A stretch of 43,965 nt of DNA from contig CADAGO010000024.1 of assembly GCA_902787555.1 (NCBI GenBank), forward strand, positions 1 through 43,965. Direction: 5' to 3'. This document shows, piece by piece, positions 1 through 7,509 of the stretch. The stretch comes from an uncultured Bacteroidales bacterium. GTDB taxonomy: Bacteria > Bacteroidota > Bacteroidia > Bacteroidales > Bacteroidaceae. The notes under the pieces are model-generated. The model was given only the letters and a program-made list of their open reading frames with translations, made no database searches and was not told the DNA's origin. A program made the position numbers and the translations under genes. Numbering within the stretch: position 1 is the first letter of the stretch; every line of letters begins with the position of its first letter.

Positions 1-2
1 CT

Positions 3-77
3 GCGTATTGCTTCTTCCCCAAGAAACCGTGCATCACATGTGAAAGAGTGTGGGACAACCAATTAGCACTATTCTGA
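3..77 (+). other. Possible 3' end of an upstream gene (unresolved edge)
   Basis: Frame 3 is open from the window edge to a TGA at 75-77 and would encode about 24 residues, including a CITCERVW stretch with a Cys-x-x-Cys pair. The opposite strand is also open from about 88 to the edge. Both readings look protein-like, so the coding strand cannot be chosen. I recognise no family. The rest of 78-184 is AT-rich, with repeated TTTTTACATT words and no convincing terminator. Confidence 0.2.
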
Positions 78-184
78 ATTCGTCGAACTCACGTTATTTT
101 AACACTTACATTTTTACATTATTGTATTTTTACATTTTTCCTCACTTTCGAGGTGCATTTTGTCACATGAAGTCTTATGTTAGT

Positions 185-1099
185 CTATCTCGATCCGATA
201 AATAGGAACAACATTGAAAGCAACACAAGAGCAAGGTCGAACAACTTAGCCTTGAGATTCTTTTCATGGAAGAACATCGCACCACACAGGAACGACACGA
301 CGACACTACTTCGACGTATCATGCTGACAATACTGATCATTGCTTCGTCCTGACTCAGGGCATAGAAATAAACGAAATCGGCAGCCGAAAGGAACACAGA
401 GATGAGGATGATGCACCAATCCCAATGAAACGGTGTAGTCTTCTTGCGACGAGGATACCAAAGCACCAACAGCATGATGCCCATCATGAAAAACTGATAG
501 ATGTTGTACCACGACTGAACAGCCATCTTGTCCAACCCCACTCCAACCCCAACGGGAGCCATCAGGTAGCGGTCGTACAATCCGCTGATGGCACCAAACA
601 CATTTGCCAGCACCACCAGTGCAATCCATTTGTTGTGCTTGAAATCTATTCCTTCTTTCTTCCCGCTCCGACTCATCAGGTAGAACGATATGATGGCGAT
701 AGTGACACCAACCCATTGCCACAAGTTGAGTTGTTCGCCCATGAATGTCAGTGCTCCAATGAGCACCATCACTGGACGCGTTGCATTGATGGGACCAACA
801 ATCGTGATGGGCAGATTCTTCATGCCGAAATAGCCACACAACCACGAACTGAGTACGATGACCGATTTCAGCAGGATATACCGATGTTCAGCCCAACCAT
901 AGCTGTGAGTATAAAACAGGTTGTCTTCACCCAACCACCCTTGTGCCGAAATCAGGATGAAAGGCAGAAAGATGAGGCTGGAAAAAAGGGTGTTGAGAAA
1001 CAATACAGGAATCACTGCGTTGCCACGCAGCGAACGCTTCTTAAACACATCATAGAACCCCAGCAGAACAGCCGACAGGAATGCCAACAATAACCACAT
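185..1099 (-). CDS. EamA/DMT-superfamily membrane transporter
   Basis: This is a polytopic inner-membrane protein of about 304 residues, with roughly ten hydrophobic segments arranged as two EamA-like halves, the usual layout and length of drug/metabolite transporters. The first half contains the typical 'PINATRPVMVLIGALTFMGE' stretch ahead of a hydrophobic helix. The second half repeats the pattern and ends with a helix followed by GSR. The substrate cannot be read from sequence. I use the ATG at 1099; an in-frame GTG lies one codon upstream. It follows the MATE-PAP2 gene on the same strand after about 47 bp, so co-transcription is possible. The family call is secure and the substrate is unknown. 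Confidence 0.85.
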   Translation of the reverse strand: MWLLLAFLSAVLLGFYDVFKKRSLRGNAVIPVLFLNTLFSSLIFLPFILISAQGWLGEDNLFYTHSYGWAEHRYILLKSVIVLSSWLCGYFGMKNLPITIVGPINATRPVMVLIGALTFMGEQLNLWQWVGVTIAIISFYLMSRSGKKEGIDFKHNKWIALVVLANVFGAISGLYDRYLMAPVGVGVGLDKMAVQSWYNIYQFFMMGIMLLVLWYPRRKKTTPFHWDWCIILISVFLSAADFVYFYALSQDEAMISIVSMIRRSSVVVSFLCGAMFFHEKNLKAKLFDLALVLLSMLFLFIGSR

Positions 1100-1146
1100 C
1101 ACTTCAATTACTTAATATCTAACGCCTAAAAACTAACGTATAAAGT

Positions 1147-3678
1147 CTACAACAATATCTTCCACTGCATGTTGATTACCCAACGATTGGTGAACCAGTC
1201 TGAAAAAGTATGATTGTAGTCACACCCAACTCCCACTAAGTATTTCGTACGTCGCATAAAGTCAACTTGAATACCACCACCAATCTCTGGCTTTAACTCT
1301 TTATCTAATTGTAACAATTGATTATCCACATAGCGTCCGCCCGCATAGAACCGCAGGGCGAAACGTGAACTTGCTTTGTTGGGTATCGAAAACTTGACAC
1401 CTGCGTCAAGATGTATCATATCCAGATTATCAGTCGCCACACCATCGTCAATACTGCATGTTGCTACCCTGCATATTGCTTCAACTGCCCAGATAGGGTC
1501 GAAGAAATAGCTGTATTCCAATCCGGCATCCATCACTGTGCTGCTACTAACCTTATCTTCCGTACCTGCCTCAAATCCTGAAATCAGCGTGAGCGAAGTA
1601 GGCTGTGAAGAATATTTGAGGGCTTGCATCACATCACCCATTTTCAACTTTGGCTTATTGAAACCATTCACGCCAAAGATTTTGTCTGTGATGAAATACG
1701 CAAAATTCGTTGCTACAGCACCAATACCTGCACCCACATAGGTGTCAGTCAACCAATGCTCATTACGGCGTACCCTCATAAACTGGGTAGCAGTTGCAGT
1801 TGCATAACCGCCGACACTCAGCCAAGGACTGATATGTCCGTATTCACGATGAAGAATCGTTGCACTTGCAAAGGCCATAGCTGCATGTCCGGAGGGCATA
1901 CTCTTTTGATCTACCCCATTGGGACGCAACTCGTCAGTTACTTGTTTCCATGTGTGAGTAATCCCGAATGTCAATCCGTATGCCAGCGCATTAGCTACCA
2001 ACATCCGTTGGGTCTTACTCCTTGATTCAACACCTGCTGCTTTCAGTCCCCACGTCAATGCAAGAGGTGAAAAGGCAATGCCGTAGTCCAACACATCTGC
2101 ATCATGTTGCTTCATAGGAGTCGACAGCTGATTGCGGAATTTCCGGTCTTTGTTCAAACTCAATATCCCCCTCAGCAACAGGTTGATGCCGTCTGTATGG
2201 AACGACTTCTCCTTCAGCGTCAGTTTGTCTTCATAGTCGTCTATCACCCCAATGATCTGCTTGGCTTTTTCCTCAGCCATCAATTTCTCAATACGTTCCC
2301 AGAAAGTCGAATCGACTTCTACCTGATAGAGTGAGTCTGTCTGGGCATGCATCGGCACTACGGTCAATAGCAGCAATAATACAGGAATACAACGTCTCAG
2401 CACCTTCTTCCATCTGATAGATAAATATAATGTGCGCACTAGCAGATGGACGAAATAGCCCACATAGACTGCCTGTACACCAAGGAACCTGAACAAGCCC
2501 AAATACGACAGTACAAATCCAAGTGCGGCAAATAACATGCAGTCGCGCACCTGACGACCAGCAGTGGCACCAATGAAGATGCCGTCCCACATGAAAGCTG
2601 CACAACTCACAAAGGGCATCAGCACCAGCCAAAACAAGAATGGGCGTGAGCCCTCAATCACCGTACGGTCAGAGGTCATCACACCAACCATCTGCTCGCC
2701 ACCTATCAAATATACTAATGTAAATACGAGTCCTACACCCAGTGTCCACTGAAACAAACGAGTGACAGCCAAACGTGTCTGCTGCCTGTCCTGCTCACCT
2801 ATATACCGTCCTACCAACGCCTCGCCTGCATAGGCAAATCCGTCAACGAAATAACTGAATACCATGAAGAGTTTCATCATGATGGCACCTACCGCCAACA
2901 CATCGTCTCCATACTCTGAGGTCAGAGCTGTGAATCCCACATAGACCACCATAAATCCCAACGAACGCAGGATGAGGTTACCATTCAGCGCCAGCATCTG
3001 TCTCAGTCGCTCACCTTCATCCTTCGCCCAAAGTCTGATATACCGGAAGAACCGTCGGTAGCCAACTCCCATCAGCACCATTGCAGTCAGCAAGCCCGTA
3101 TATTGCGCAATCAGGGTTCCGTATGCTACACCAATAGCCCCTAATGGAGTATAGACTGCCAAACAGAAACTCGCAGCCATATTCACTACATTCACGGTAA
3201 TATCACAAATCATGGGGTACACAGTATTCTGCATCCCGATGAACCAACCCTTGAACACCATCAGCGACAAAGTAGCAGGTGCCGCCCATATACGAATCCA
3301 AAAATACTGACGGGCAAACATCTCCACTTCATGAGAACACGGCACACACCTCATCACCAAATCGACAAACGGCCATCCAATAGCCCATACCAACAAGGCA
3401 CCCGCCAACGATAGTGTGATGCTCCCAGAGAAGATATCCATGATTGCCTGACGGTCCCTTCGCCCATAGGCTTGAGCCGTCATACCGCCTGTTCCGACAC
3501 GCAGAAATCCGAAGTTCCAATACAACAGGTCAAACAACATCGTACCTATGGCTATGCCGCCAATTGCCGATGCATTTGCAATATGACCTGCGATGGCAAC
3601 ATCCACTATTCCTACAATGGGTACAGTGATATTTGCTAATATACTGGGAATGGCAAGACGAAGAATCTCTTTGTTCAT
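1147..3678 (-). CDS. MATE-family transporter fused to an exported PAP2 phosphatase
   Basis: One uninterrupted frame of 843 codons holds two complete proteins. Residues 1 to about 423 are a twelve-helix MATE (DinF-like) transporter, the usual length of that family. Residues about 426-445 look like a signal peptide: RRCIP, a run of leucines, then PMHA before a Gln. The rest is a PAP2 acid-phosphatase domain with all three motifs: K578-x6-RP, PSGH at 595-598, and R635-x5-H641-x3-D645. The C-terminal ~170 residues are rich in alternating beta strands and may form an outer-membrane barrel. A GTG at 2401-2403 (Val426), preceded by a purine-rich GGAAGAAG, could start a separate PAP2 protein. The start is set at ATG 3678, because the codon before it is TTG. 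Each domain call is strong; whether the cell makes one polypeptide or two is inferred. Confidence 0.85.
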   Translation of the reverse strand: MNKEILRLAIPSILANITVPIVGIVDVAIAGHIANASAIGGIAIGTMLFDLLYWNFGFLRVGTGGMTAQAYGRRDRQAIMDIFSGSITLSLAGALLVWAIGWPFVDLVMRCVPCSHEVEMFARQYFWIRIWAAPATLSLMVFKGWFIGMQNTVYPMICDITVNVVNMAASFCLAVYTPLGAIGVAYGTLIAQYTGLLTAMVLMGVGYRRFFRYIRLWAKDEGERLRQMLALNGNLILRSLGFMVVYVGFTALTSEYGDDVLAVGAIMMKLFMVFSYFVDGFAYAGEALVGRYIGEQDRQQTRLAVTRLFQWTLGVGLVFTLVYLIGGEQMVGVMTSDRTVIEGSRPFLFWLVLMPFVSCAAFMWDGIFIGATAGRQVRDCMLFAALGFVLSYLGLFRFLGVQAVYVGYFVHLLVRTLYLSIRWKKVLRRCIPVLLLLLTVVPMHAQTDSLYQVEVDSTFWERIEKLMAEEKAKQIIGVIDDYEDKLTLKEKSFHTDGINLLLRGILSLNKDRKFRNQLSTPMKQHDADVLDYGIAFSPLALTWGLKAAGVESRSKTQRMLVANALAYGLTFGITHTWKQVTDELRPNGVDQKSMPSGHAAMAFASATILHREYGHISPWLSVGGYATATATQFMRVRRNEHWLTDTYVGAGIGAVATNFAYFITDKIFGVNGFNKPKLKMGDVMQALKYSSQPTSLTLISGFEAGTEDKVSSSTVMDAGLEYSYFFDPIWAVEAICRVATCSIDDGVATDNLDMIHLDAGVKFSIPNKASSRFALRFYAGGRYVDNQLLQLDKELKPEIGGGIQVDFMRRTKYLVGVGCDYNHTFSDWFTNRWVINMQWKILL

Positions 3679-3698
3679 CAATCATTCATAATTTGGTG

Positions 3699-3706
3699 CA
3701 AAGGTA
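3699..3706 (-). promoter_or_regulatory. Bacteroidetes -7 box for the MATE-PAP2 gene
   Basis: Read on the minus strand this is TACCTTTG, a full match to the Bacteroidetes TAnnTTTG -7 element, 21 bp upstream of the ATG. The matching -33 position falls inside the AATTCAT heptamer array, and no clear TTTG is seen there. Confidence 0.55.
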
Positions 3707-3713
3707 CAAAAAT

Positions 3714-3741
3714 AATTCATAATTCATAATTCATAATTCAT
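3714..3741. repeat. Four AATTCAT heptamers between divergent promoters
   Basis: Four perfect copies of AATTCAT lie head to tail, between the minus-strand -7 box (3699-3706) and the plus-strand promoter (about 3746-3777). The array occupies the expected -33 region of the MATE-PAP2 promoter. A change in copy number would therefore alter that promoter's upstream contacts. Confidence 0.75.
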
Positions 3742-3745
3742 AATA

Positions 3746-3777
3746 ATTGGCTATTTCCGTTTTTTTTCGTACATTTG
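3746..3777 (+). promoter_or_regulatory. Promoter of the DUF3256-flippase pair
   Basis: ATTG at 3746-3749, 20 bp, then TACATTTG at 3770-3777. This fits the Bacteroidetes arrangement of a TTTG-like -33 box, about 19-21 bp, and TAnnTTTG. The ATG at 3797 follows closely, giving a short leader. Confidence 0.6.
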
Positions 3778-3796
3778 CGCCAAATTGTGCATAGAC

Positions 3797-4354
3797 ATGA
3801 AGAAGAGCATCATCATCATCGCTATTTGGTCGCTGTTCAGTGGTCTCAACGCTCAGACCATGAAGCAGATATTCCAGACACTCCCCGATACCATCCTGCC
3901 GTCGCTCACTAAAAACGACAGGCTCGATCTTATCGACCTCATCGAAAACAACATGCAGAACGAAGTGACCAATCAGCTCAAAGGGAAATCACGCATGACA
4001 CTCCTCACGCCCAATCTCACCAAAATCCGTCTCTCTGAGTTGGTCGAGGTACAACTGTGCAAGCTCCCTACCCCCACCAGCTACTTCATCTGCTACATCC
4101 ATTCCGTCAAGACTGACACATGGGACAGCACAATACGGTTCTATAACCACGACTGGACACTTGTGGCCAACCAACAAACGCTCTTCACGAACGCCCAACC
4201 CTCACCCGACTTCCAGCACCTAGACTTCAACGACGACACTACCCTCACCCTTACCTCTTCGCATTTCAAAAGCGAATCAGGGCAGTTGTCGCTAGAGTCA
4301 AAAGGTAGCACCACCGTCCACTGGGATTCCACCCAATCCCGTTTCGTCCGCTAA
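3797..4354 (+). CDS. DUF3256-family exported protein
   Basis: This is a protein of about 185 residues. It starts with a clear signal peptide (MKKS, a hydrophobic core, then LNAQ), so it should be exported to the periplasm or outer membrane. The mature part opens with a helical LPDTILPSLTKNDRLDLID segment followed by beta-rich sequence, a pattern I associate with DUF3256, found mainly in Bacteroidales. No catalytic motif is visible. The start is the ATG at 3797: the frame also has an upstream TTG at 3785, but that would put MCID-like residues in front of a normal signal peptide. It is followed by the flippase gene on the same strand with no promoter box seen in the 77-bp CT-rich gap, so the two are probably co-transcribed. 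Confidence 0.7.
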   Translation: MKKSIIIIAIWSLFSGLNAQTMKQIFQTLPDTILPSLTKNDRLDLIDLIENNMQNEVTNQLKGKSRMTLLTPNLTKIRLSELVEVQLCKLPTPTSYFICYIHSVKTDTWDSTIRFYNHDWTLVANQQTLFTNAQPSPDFQHLDFNDDTTLTLTSSHFKSESGQLSLESKGSTTVHWDSTQSRFVR

Positions 4355-4431
4355 CTTCTTCTCTTCTCTAACTTCTATAACTCCTTTAACTCCTTATAAT
4401 AACTCCTTTAACTTCTATATCACCCTCCCCC
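4355..4431. repeat. CT-rich low-complexity spacer with TTTAACTCC-type words
   Basis: The gap between the DUF3256 and flippase genes is made almost entirely of TAACTTC/TAACTCC words repeated with small variations. It resembles other AACT-type simple repeats in this window's spacers. No promoter or terminator is apparent. Confidence 0.5.
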
Positions 4432-5952
4432 ATGTCCCACAGCCGCATTGCTCGCAACACCCTCTATCTCTACGGTCAGCAGATCGTACAGATGGTTGTG
4501 GGTCTCATCACCACCCGCATCCTTATCAAGTCGTTAGGAGAGGTCGACTATGGATTGTTCAGTGTGTTGGGAGGCGTTATGTCAGTTTTCGTCGTACTCA
4601 ATGCCCTCGAGGCAGCCACCATGCGATTCATCACCTTCGAGCAGGGACAAGGAAGTGATACCGAACGCATGCATGTCGTTTTCAGCACAGCACAGCATGT
4701 CCATTTCGCCATTGCAGGCATCGTGCTCTTACTGGCAGAGACAGCCGGTATGTACTATGTGTGCAACTTTCTTGTCATGCCACCCGAGCGACTCACGGCA
4801 GCCATCATCGTATTCCAAATCTATATCATCACATCCATCTTCGGCATCATCTGTGCACCCTTCGATGCCCTTATCGTGGCATACGAAAAAATGGGTGTGT
4901 TTGCCTCCATCAGCATTTACAACACCATCATCAATCTCCTCATCGTACTGATTGTGAAATATGCCGATACCGACCGCCTTATCCTCTATGCCTCACTCAT
5001 CATGCTCCTGCAGATCAGTCTGCGACTCATCTACGGGTGGTACTGCAACCGTCATTTCCCTGAGACCCGAGGCCGTTGGGTGTTCGACCGCAAGCTGTTT
5101 TCTCAGATGTTCCGTTTCGGCATCTGGTCGTTCAACGGGACCCTTGCCACTATCGGCTACACACAAGGCATCAACCTCCTGCTCAACTATTTCTACAACC
5201 CAGTGATGAATACCGCCTTTTCGCTGGCAAACTCCGTCTATTCGAAGTTGTATAGCTTTGCAGAGAACTTCCTCATCGCGGTCAAGCCACAGTTGGTCAA
5301 GAACTACGCAGCAGGAAATATTGACTATATGCACCGTCTGATGATAACCTCCTCACAACTGGGAGTCTATCTGATGTTCATCCTTTCGTTGCCCGTGATG
5401 CTCGAAACCCACTTCATCTATTATATTTGGATAGGCGACATACCCGATCACACCGTATGGTTCCTGCGCATTGCCCTACTCTCCATTGGTGTAAACACCC
5501 TTGGCAATATCATGACCATGAGCATACAAGCCACAGGGCGCATCGCCAAGTATCAGGTCATCGAAGGCAACCTGTTGCTGCTCACAGTGCCCCTCGCCTG
5601 GTTCTGTCTGTGGAAAGGGCTGCCACCAGAATCCGTATTCTGCGCCCAACTGCTCATGTTTGTCATTACACAAGTTGCCCGTATGCTCATTGTGTGTCCT
5701 GCGCTCCAGTTGTCCATTTGGCTCTATATTCGTAAAGTAATCATCCGTCCCGTTGTAGTCATCATCGTAGGAAGTATCCTCCCCGTTCTGGTTCACAACT
5801 ATGGAGGACTGTCCGAGCACCCCATCACCCAGGTGTGCATTGTCACCTTCGTCAGTCTCATCTCCTCATGTCTCTCCGTTTACTACATCGGATGCACAAA
5901 CTCACAACGTCTATTCGTCCTGCAAAAACTGCGCACTATCATCCATCGATGA
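4432..5952 (+). CDS. Polysaccharide / lipid-linked oligosaccharide flippase (MOP superfamily, Wzx-like)
   Basis: This integral membrane protein of 506 residues has about 12-14 hydrophobic segments. The N-terminus (SRIARNTLYLYGQQIVQMVV, then TTRILIKSLGEVDYGLFSVL) is typical of O-antigen and capsule flippases of the MOP superfamily: a first helix, then an 'LG..DYG' turn into helix two. Such proteins move lipid-linked sugar repeats across the inner membrane. No glycosyltransferases are adjacent, so the substrate is unknown and it may act away from a capsule locus. The coding strand is strikingly C-rich compared with the minus-strand genes nearby. The start is the ATG at 4432. Distant relation to MATE transporters explains any local similarity to the gene at 1147-3678. 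Confidence 0.82.
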   Translation: MSHSRIARNTLYLYGQQIVQMVVGLITTRILIKSLGEVDYGLFSVLGGVMSVFVVLNALEAATMRFITFEQGQGSDTERMHVVFSTAQHVHFAIAGIVLLLAETAGMYYVCNFLVMPPERLTAAIIVFQIYIITSIFGIICAPFDALIVAYEKMGVFASISIYNTIINLLIVLIVKYADTDRLILYASLIMLLQISLRLIYGWYCNRHFPETRGRWVFDRKLFSQMFRFGIWSFNGTLATIGYTQGINLLLNYFYNPVMNTAFSLANSVYSKLYSFAENFLIAVKPQLVKNYAAGNIDYMHRLMITSSQLGVYLMFILSLPVMLETHFIYYIWIGDIPDHTVWFLRIALLSIGVNTLGNIMTMSIQATGRIAKYQVIEGNLLLLTVPLAWFCLWKGLPPESVFCAQLLMFVITQVARMLIVCPALQLSIWLYIRKVIIRPVVVIIVGSILPVLVHNYGGLSEHPITQVCIVTFVSLISSCLSVYYIGCTNSQRLFVLQKLRTIIHR

Positions 5953-6006
5953 CAGACACAAATCTCACAGCCAGCCTGTAGTTGCTAAGACTAGATAAAT
6001 AAAAAA

Positions 6007-6252
6007 AGGGACAAGTGGGACAAGGGGACAACAAAAATCTACGGTGTACCCCTTTTTTTATACCTTATTATATACTAATAGTTATTCTATATTAATAGAT
6101 AGTAATTACACTTAATATCAGAATATAATTGAGGGATGTATATAATATTATAATTTAGTCAATTACAATGATAAGTTATGACAGCCCGACATATAAAACA
6201 TGGGAGGGGAGGCCAGAAATTGCTTGTCCCCCTGTCCCCTTGTCCCCCACTT
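6007..6252. repeat. MITE-like element with GGGACAAG inverted ends
   Basis: GGGACAAGTGGGACAAGG followed by GGACAA (from about 6007) is mirrored by TTGTCCCCCTGTCCCC followed by TTGTCCCCC (about 6223-6252). The imperfect inverted ends are about 26-29 bp and enclose about 190 bp of AT-rich DNA. No transposase is inside. It could be a miniature mobile-element remnant, or two protein-binding arrays facing each other. Confidence 0.45.
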
Positions 6253-6373
6253 CTTTTGTAGGGTAATAGCGAGGGGGAGACATGGCGTAGAAAGGACAAA
6301 ACAACGACGTGGAATGCTCATAATAACGGCGTTTCAAAGGCACATTATAGGGGGAATTTATACTGTCAGAAAT

Positions 6374-6431
6374 TTGAATCGATTCAACTCATCCATTGAA
6401 TCGATTCAATCGATCGAATGAATCGATTCAA
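6374..6431. promoter_or_regulatory. Three 14-bp palindromes at 22-bp period (operator-like array)
   Basis: TTGAATCGATTCAA is a perfect palindrome at 6374-6387 and again at 6396-6409. A third copy with one changed base (ATGAATCGATTCAA) lies at 6418-6431. The starts are exactly 22 bp apart, about two helical turns, placing all copies on one DNA face. The array sits about 155 bp before the -7 box of the outer-membrane barrel gene, a suitable place for a dimeric regulator, but no regulator gene is adjacent. Confidence 0.55.
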
Positions 6432-6583
6432 GTTTTGAACACCTATATTTAAAAGTTTCAACTAAAGTCTAAAGTTTTAGAAATCAAGTGCAAAAATATG
6501 CAAATTTACTTTGTTTTTATGCATTTTTACTATAGAAACATCAAAAATGGGCAGATAATATATGCGCTACAATTAATTTTTGC

Positions 6584-6591
6584 TATATTTG
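6584..6591 (+). promoter_or_regulatory. -7 box for the outer-membrane barrel gene
   Basis: TATATTTG matches TAnnTTTG exactly and lies 40 bp before the ATG at 6632. No good -33 TTTG is seen at the right distance, which may indicate activator dependence. Confidence 0.55.
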
Positions 6592-6631
6592 CACTCGAGA
6601 TATTATTATTAACTATAAATTAAGGTGTACA

Positions 6632-7432
6632 ATGAAGAAATTATTTGTAATTGCACTTGTTGCTTTTAGTGCTTCCCAGAGTCTGCGTGCTCAGGATGAC
6701 ATTGAATTCGGCTATTTTAACCACATGAGTGTCGGTGTGTCTGTTGGAACTGATGGTATAGGTTTCGACTTGGCTGCTCCTATCAGCGATTATGCTGCTG
6801 TTCGTGGCGGATTCTCATTCATGCCAACCATCAAGGTTGACAAAACGATTCATTTCACAAGAGACGTAAACACTTATTATCAAGACATCAAAGTCCAAGG
6901 AAAGAGTAAAATCTTCGATGGTAAACTGTTGGTGGATTTCTATCCATTCAAGACGAGTTCGTTCCACCTGACTGCGGGAGCCTTCTTTGGAAGTGAAGAG
7001 TTTGGTAATATCGTTAACAAATCGCCTATCTTGAAGCATCCTTCTGACTATGGAACGCTTGGTCTGATTGTGGGTACTGCTCCAAAACCAGAATATGAAG
7101 TCGTTACAGACTTGAAGGGTAATGCAAAAATCAAACTGAAATCAAACGGCTTCAAACCTTATGTAGGTATCGGTTTCGGTCGCGCCGTGCAAAAGAACAG
7201 CCGCTTAGGTTTTTCATTCGATGCTGGTGTTAAGTTCTGGGGCAAGCCAGGAGTGTATGCAAAAGCAAAGGACCACAACAATCCATTAGCTCAATGGGAA
7301 GATAATCATCATTTCAGACACAGCGACTTAGGTGACGATGATGATGAGGAACTGAAAGATGCTTTCAAAACGATTGAGAACCTTACAGTCTATCCTGTGT
7401 TGAACCTGAGACTGACTTATAGGCTATTCTAA
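6632..7432 (+). CDS. Outer-membrane beta-barrel protein (family not recognised)
   Basis: This is a protein of 266 residues with a clear signal peptide (MKKLFVIALVAFSAS, cleavage after LRAQ). The body alternates short amphipathic strands with polar turns, for example SVGVSVGTDGIGFDLAAPIS, and a GKLLVDFYPF strand followed by FHLTAGAFFG. It ends in LNLRLTYRLF, a terminal aromatic strand of the type recognised by the BAM complex. An acidic loop rich in Asp and Glu (DLGDDDDEELKD) lies near the C-terminus. The fold is therefore probably a small outer-membrane barrel; the function is unknown. The surface lipoprotein gene follows after 77 bp on the same strand, so the two may form an outer-surface pair under the palindrome array upstream. 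Confidence 0.65.
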   Translation: MKKLFVIALVAFSASQSLRAQDDIEFGYFNHMSVGVSVGTDGIGFDLAAPISDYAAVRGGFSFMPTIKVDKTIHFTRDVNTYYQDIKVQGKSKIFDGKLLVDFYPFKTSSFHLTAGAFFGSEEFGNIVNKSPILKHPSDYGTLGLIVGTAPKPEYEVVTDLKGNAKIKLKSNGFKPYVGIGFGRAVQKNSRLGFSFDAGVKFWGKPGVYAKAKDHNNPLAQWEDNHHFRHSDLGDDDDEELKDAFKTIENLTVYPVLNLRLTYRLF

Positions 7433-7439
7433 AAACTGA

Positions 7440-7470
7440 TTCCCCTACCCCTTCCTCTATGGAAGGAAGC
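7440..7470. repeat. CCCCTTCC-type hairpin between barrel and lipoprotein genes
   Basis: CCTTCC at 7450-7455 pairs with GGAAGG at 7461-7466 across a TCTAT loop. The flanking TCCCCTACCCC makes the unit resemble the C-rich element at 43697-43765. It lacks a T-run, so it is more likely a dispersed repeat or an RNA-stabilising hairpin than a terminator. Confidence 0.4.
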
Positions 7471-7509
7471 ATACGGAAAGATAAAGTTATTATTATTCAA
7501 ATAGAAACT

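Larger units (their letters stand above)
5953..6631. other. Long intergenic region with inverted-repeat element, palindromes and a promoter
   Basis: Nearly 680 bp without a convincing gene. In order it holds a GGGACAAG-type repeat (6007-6032), a very AT-rich core, an inverted copy of that repeat (6223-6252), a less AT-rich stretch with no visible ORF of merit, three 14-bp palindromes (6374-6431), and a -7 box (6584-6591) serving the barrel gene at 6632. A 73-codon reading frame at 6200-6421 is dominated by these repeats and shows no protein character. Confidence 0.7.

Noticed and set aside
266-1093. 275-codon plus-strand frame
   Set aside because: Antisense to the EamA transporter. His/Gln-rich composition typical of a reversed membrane-protein gene.
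6007-6252. Complete insertion sequence
   Set aside because: No transposase frame between the inverted repeats.
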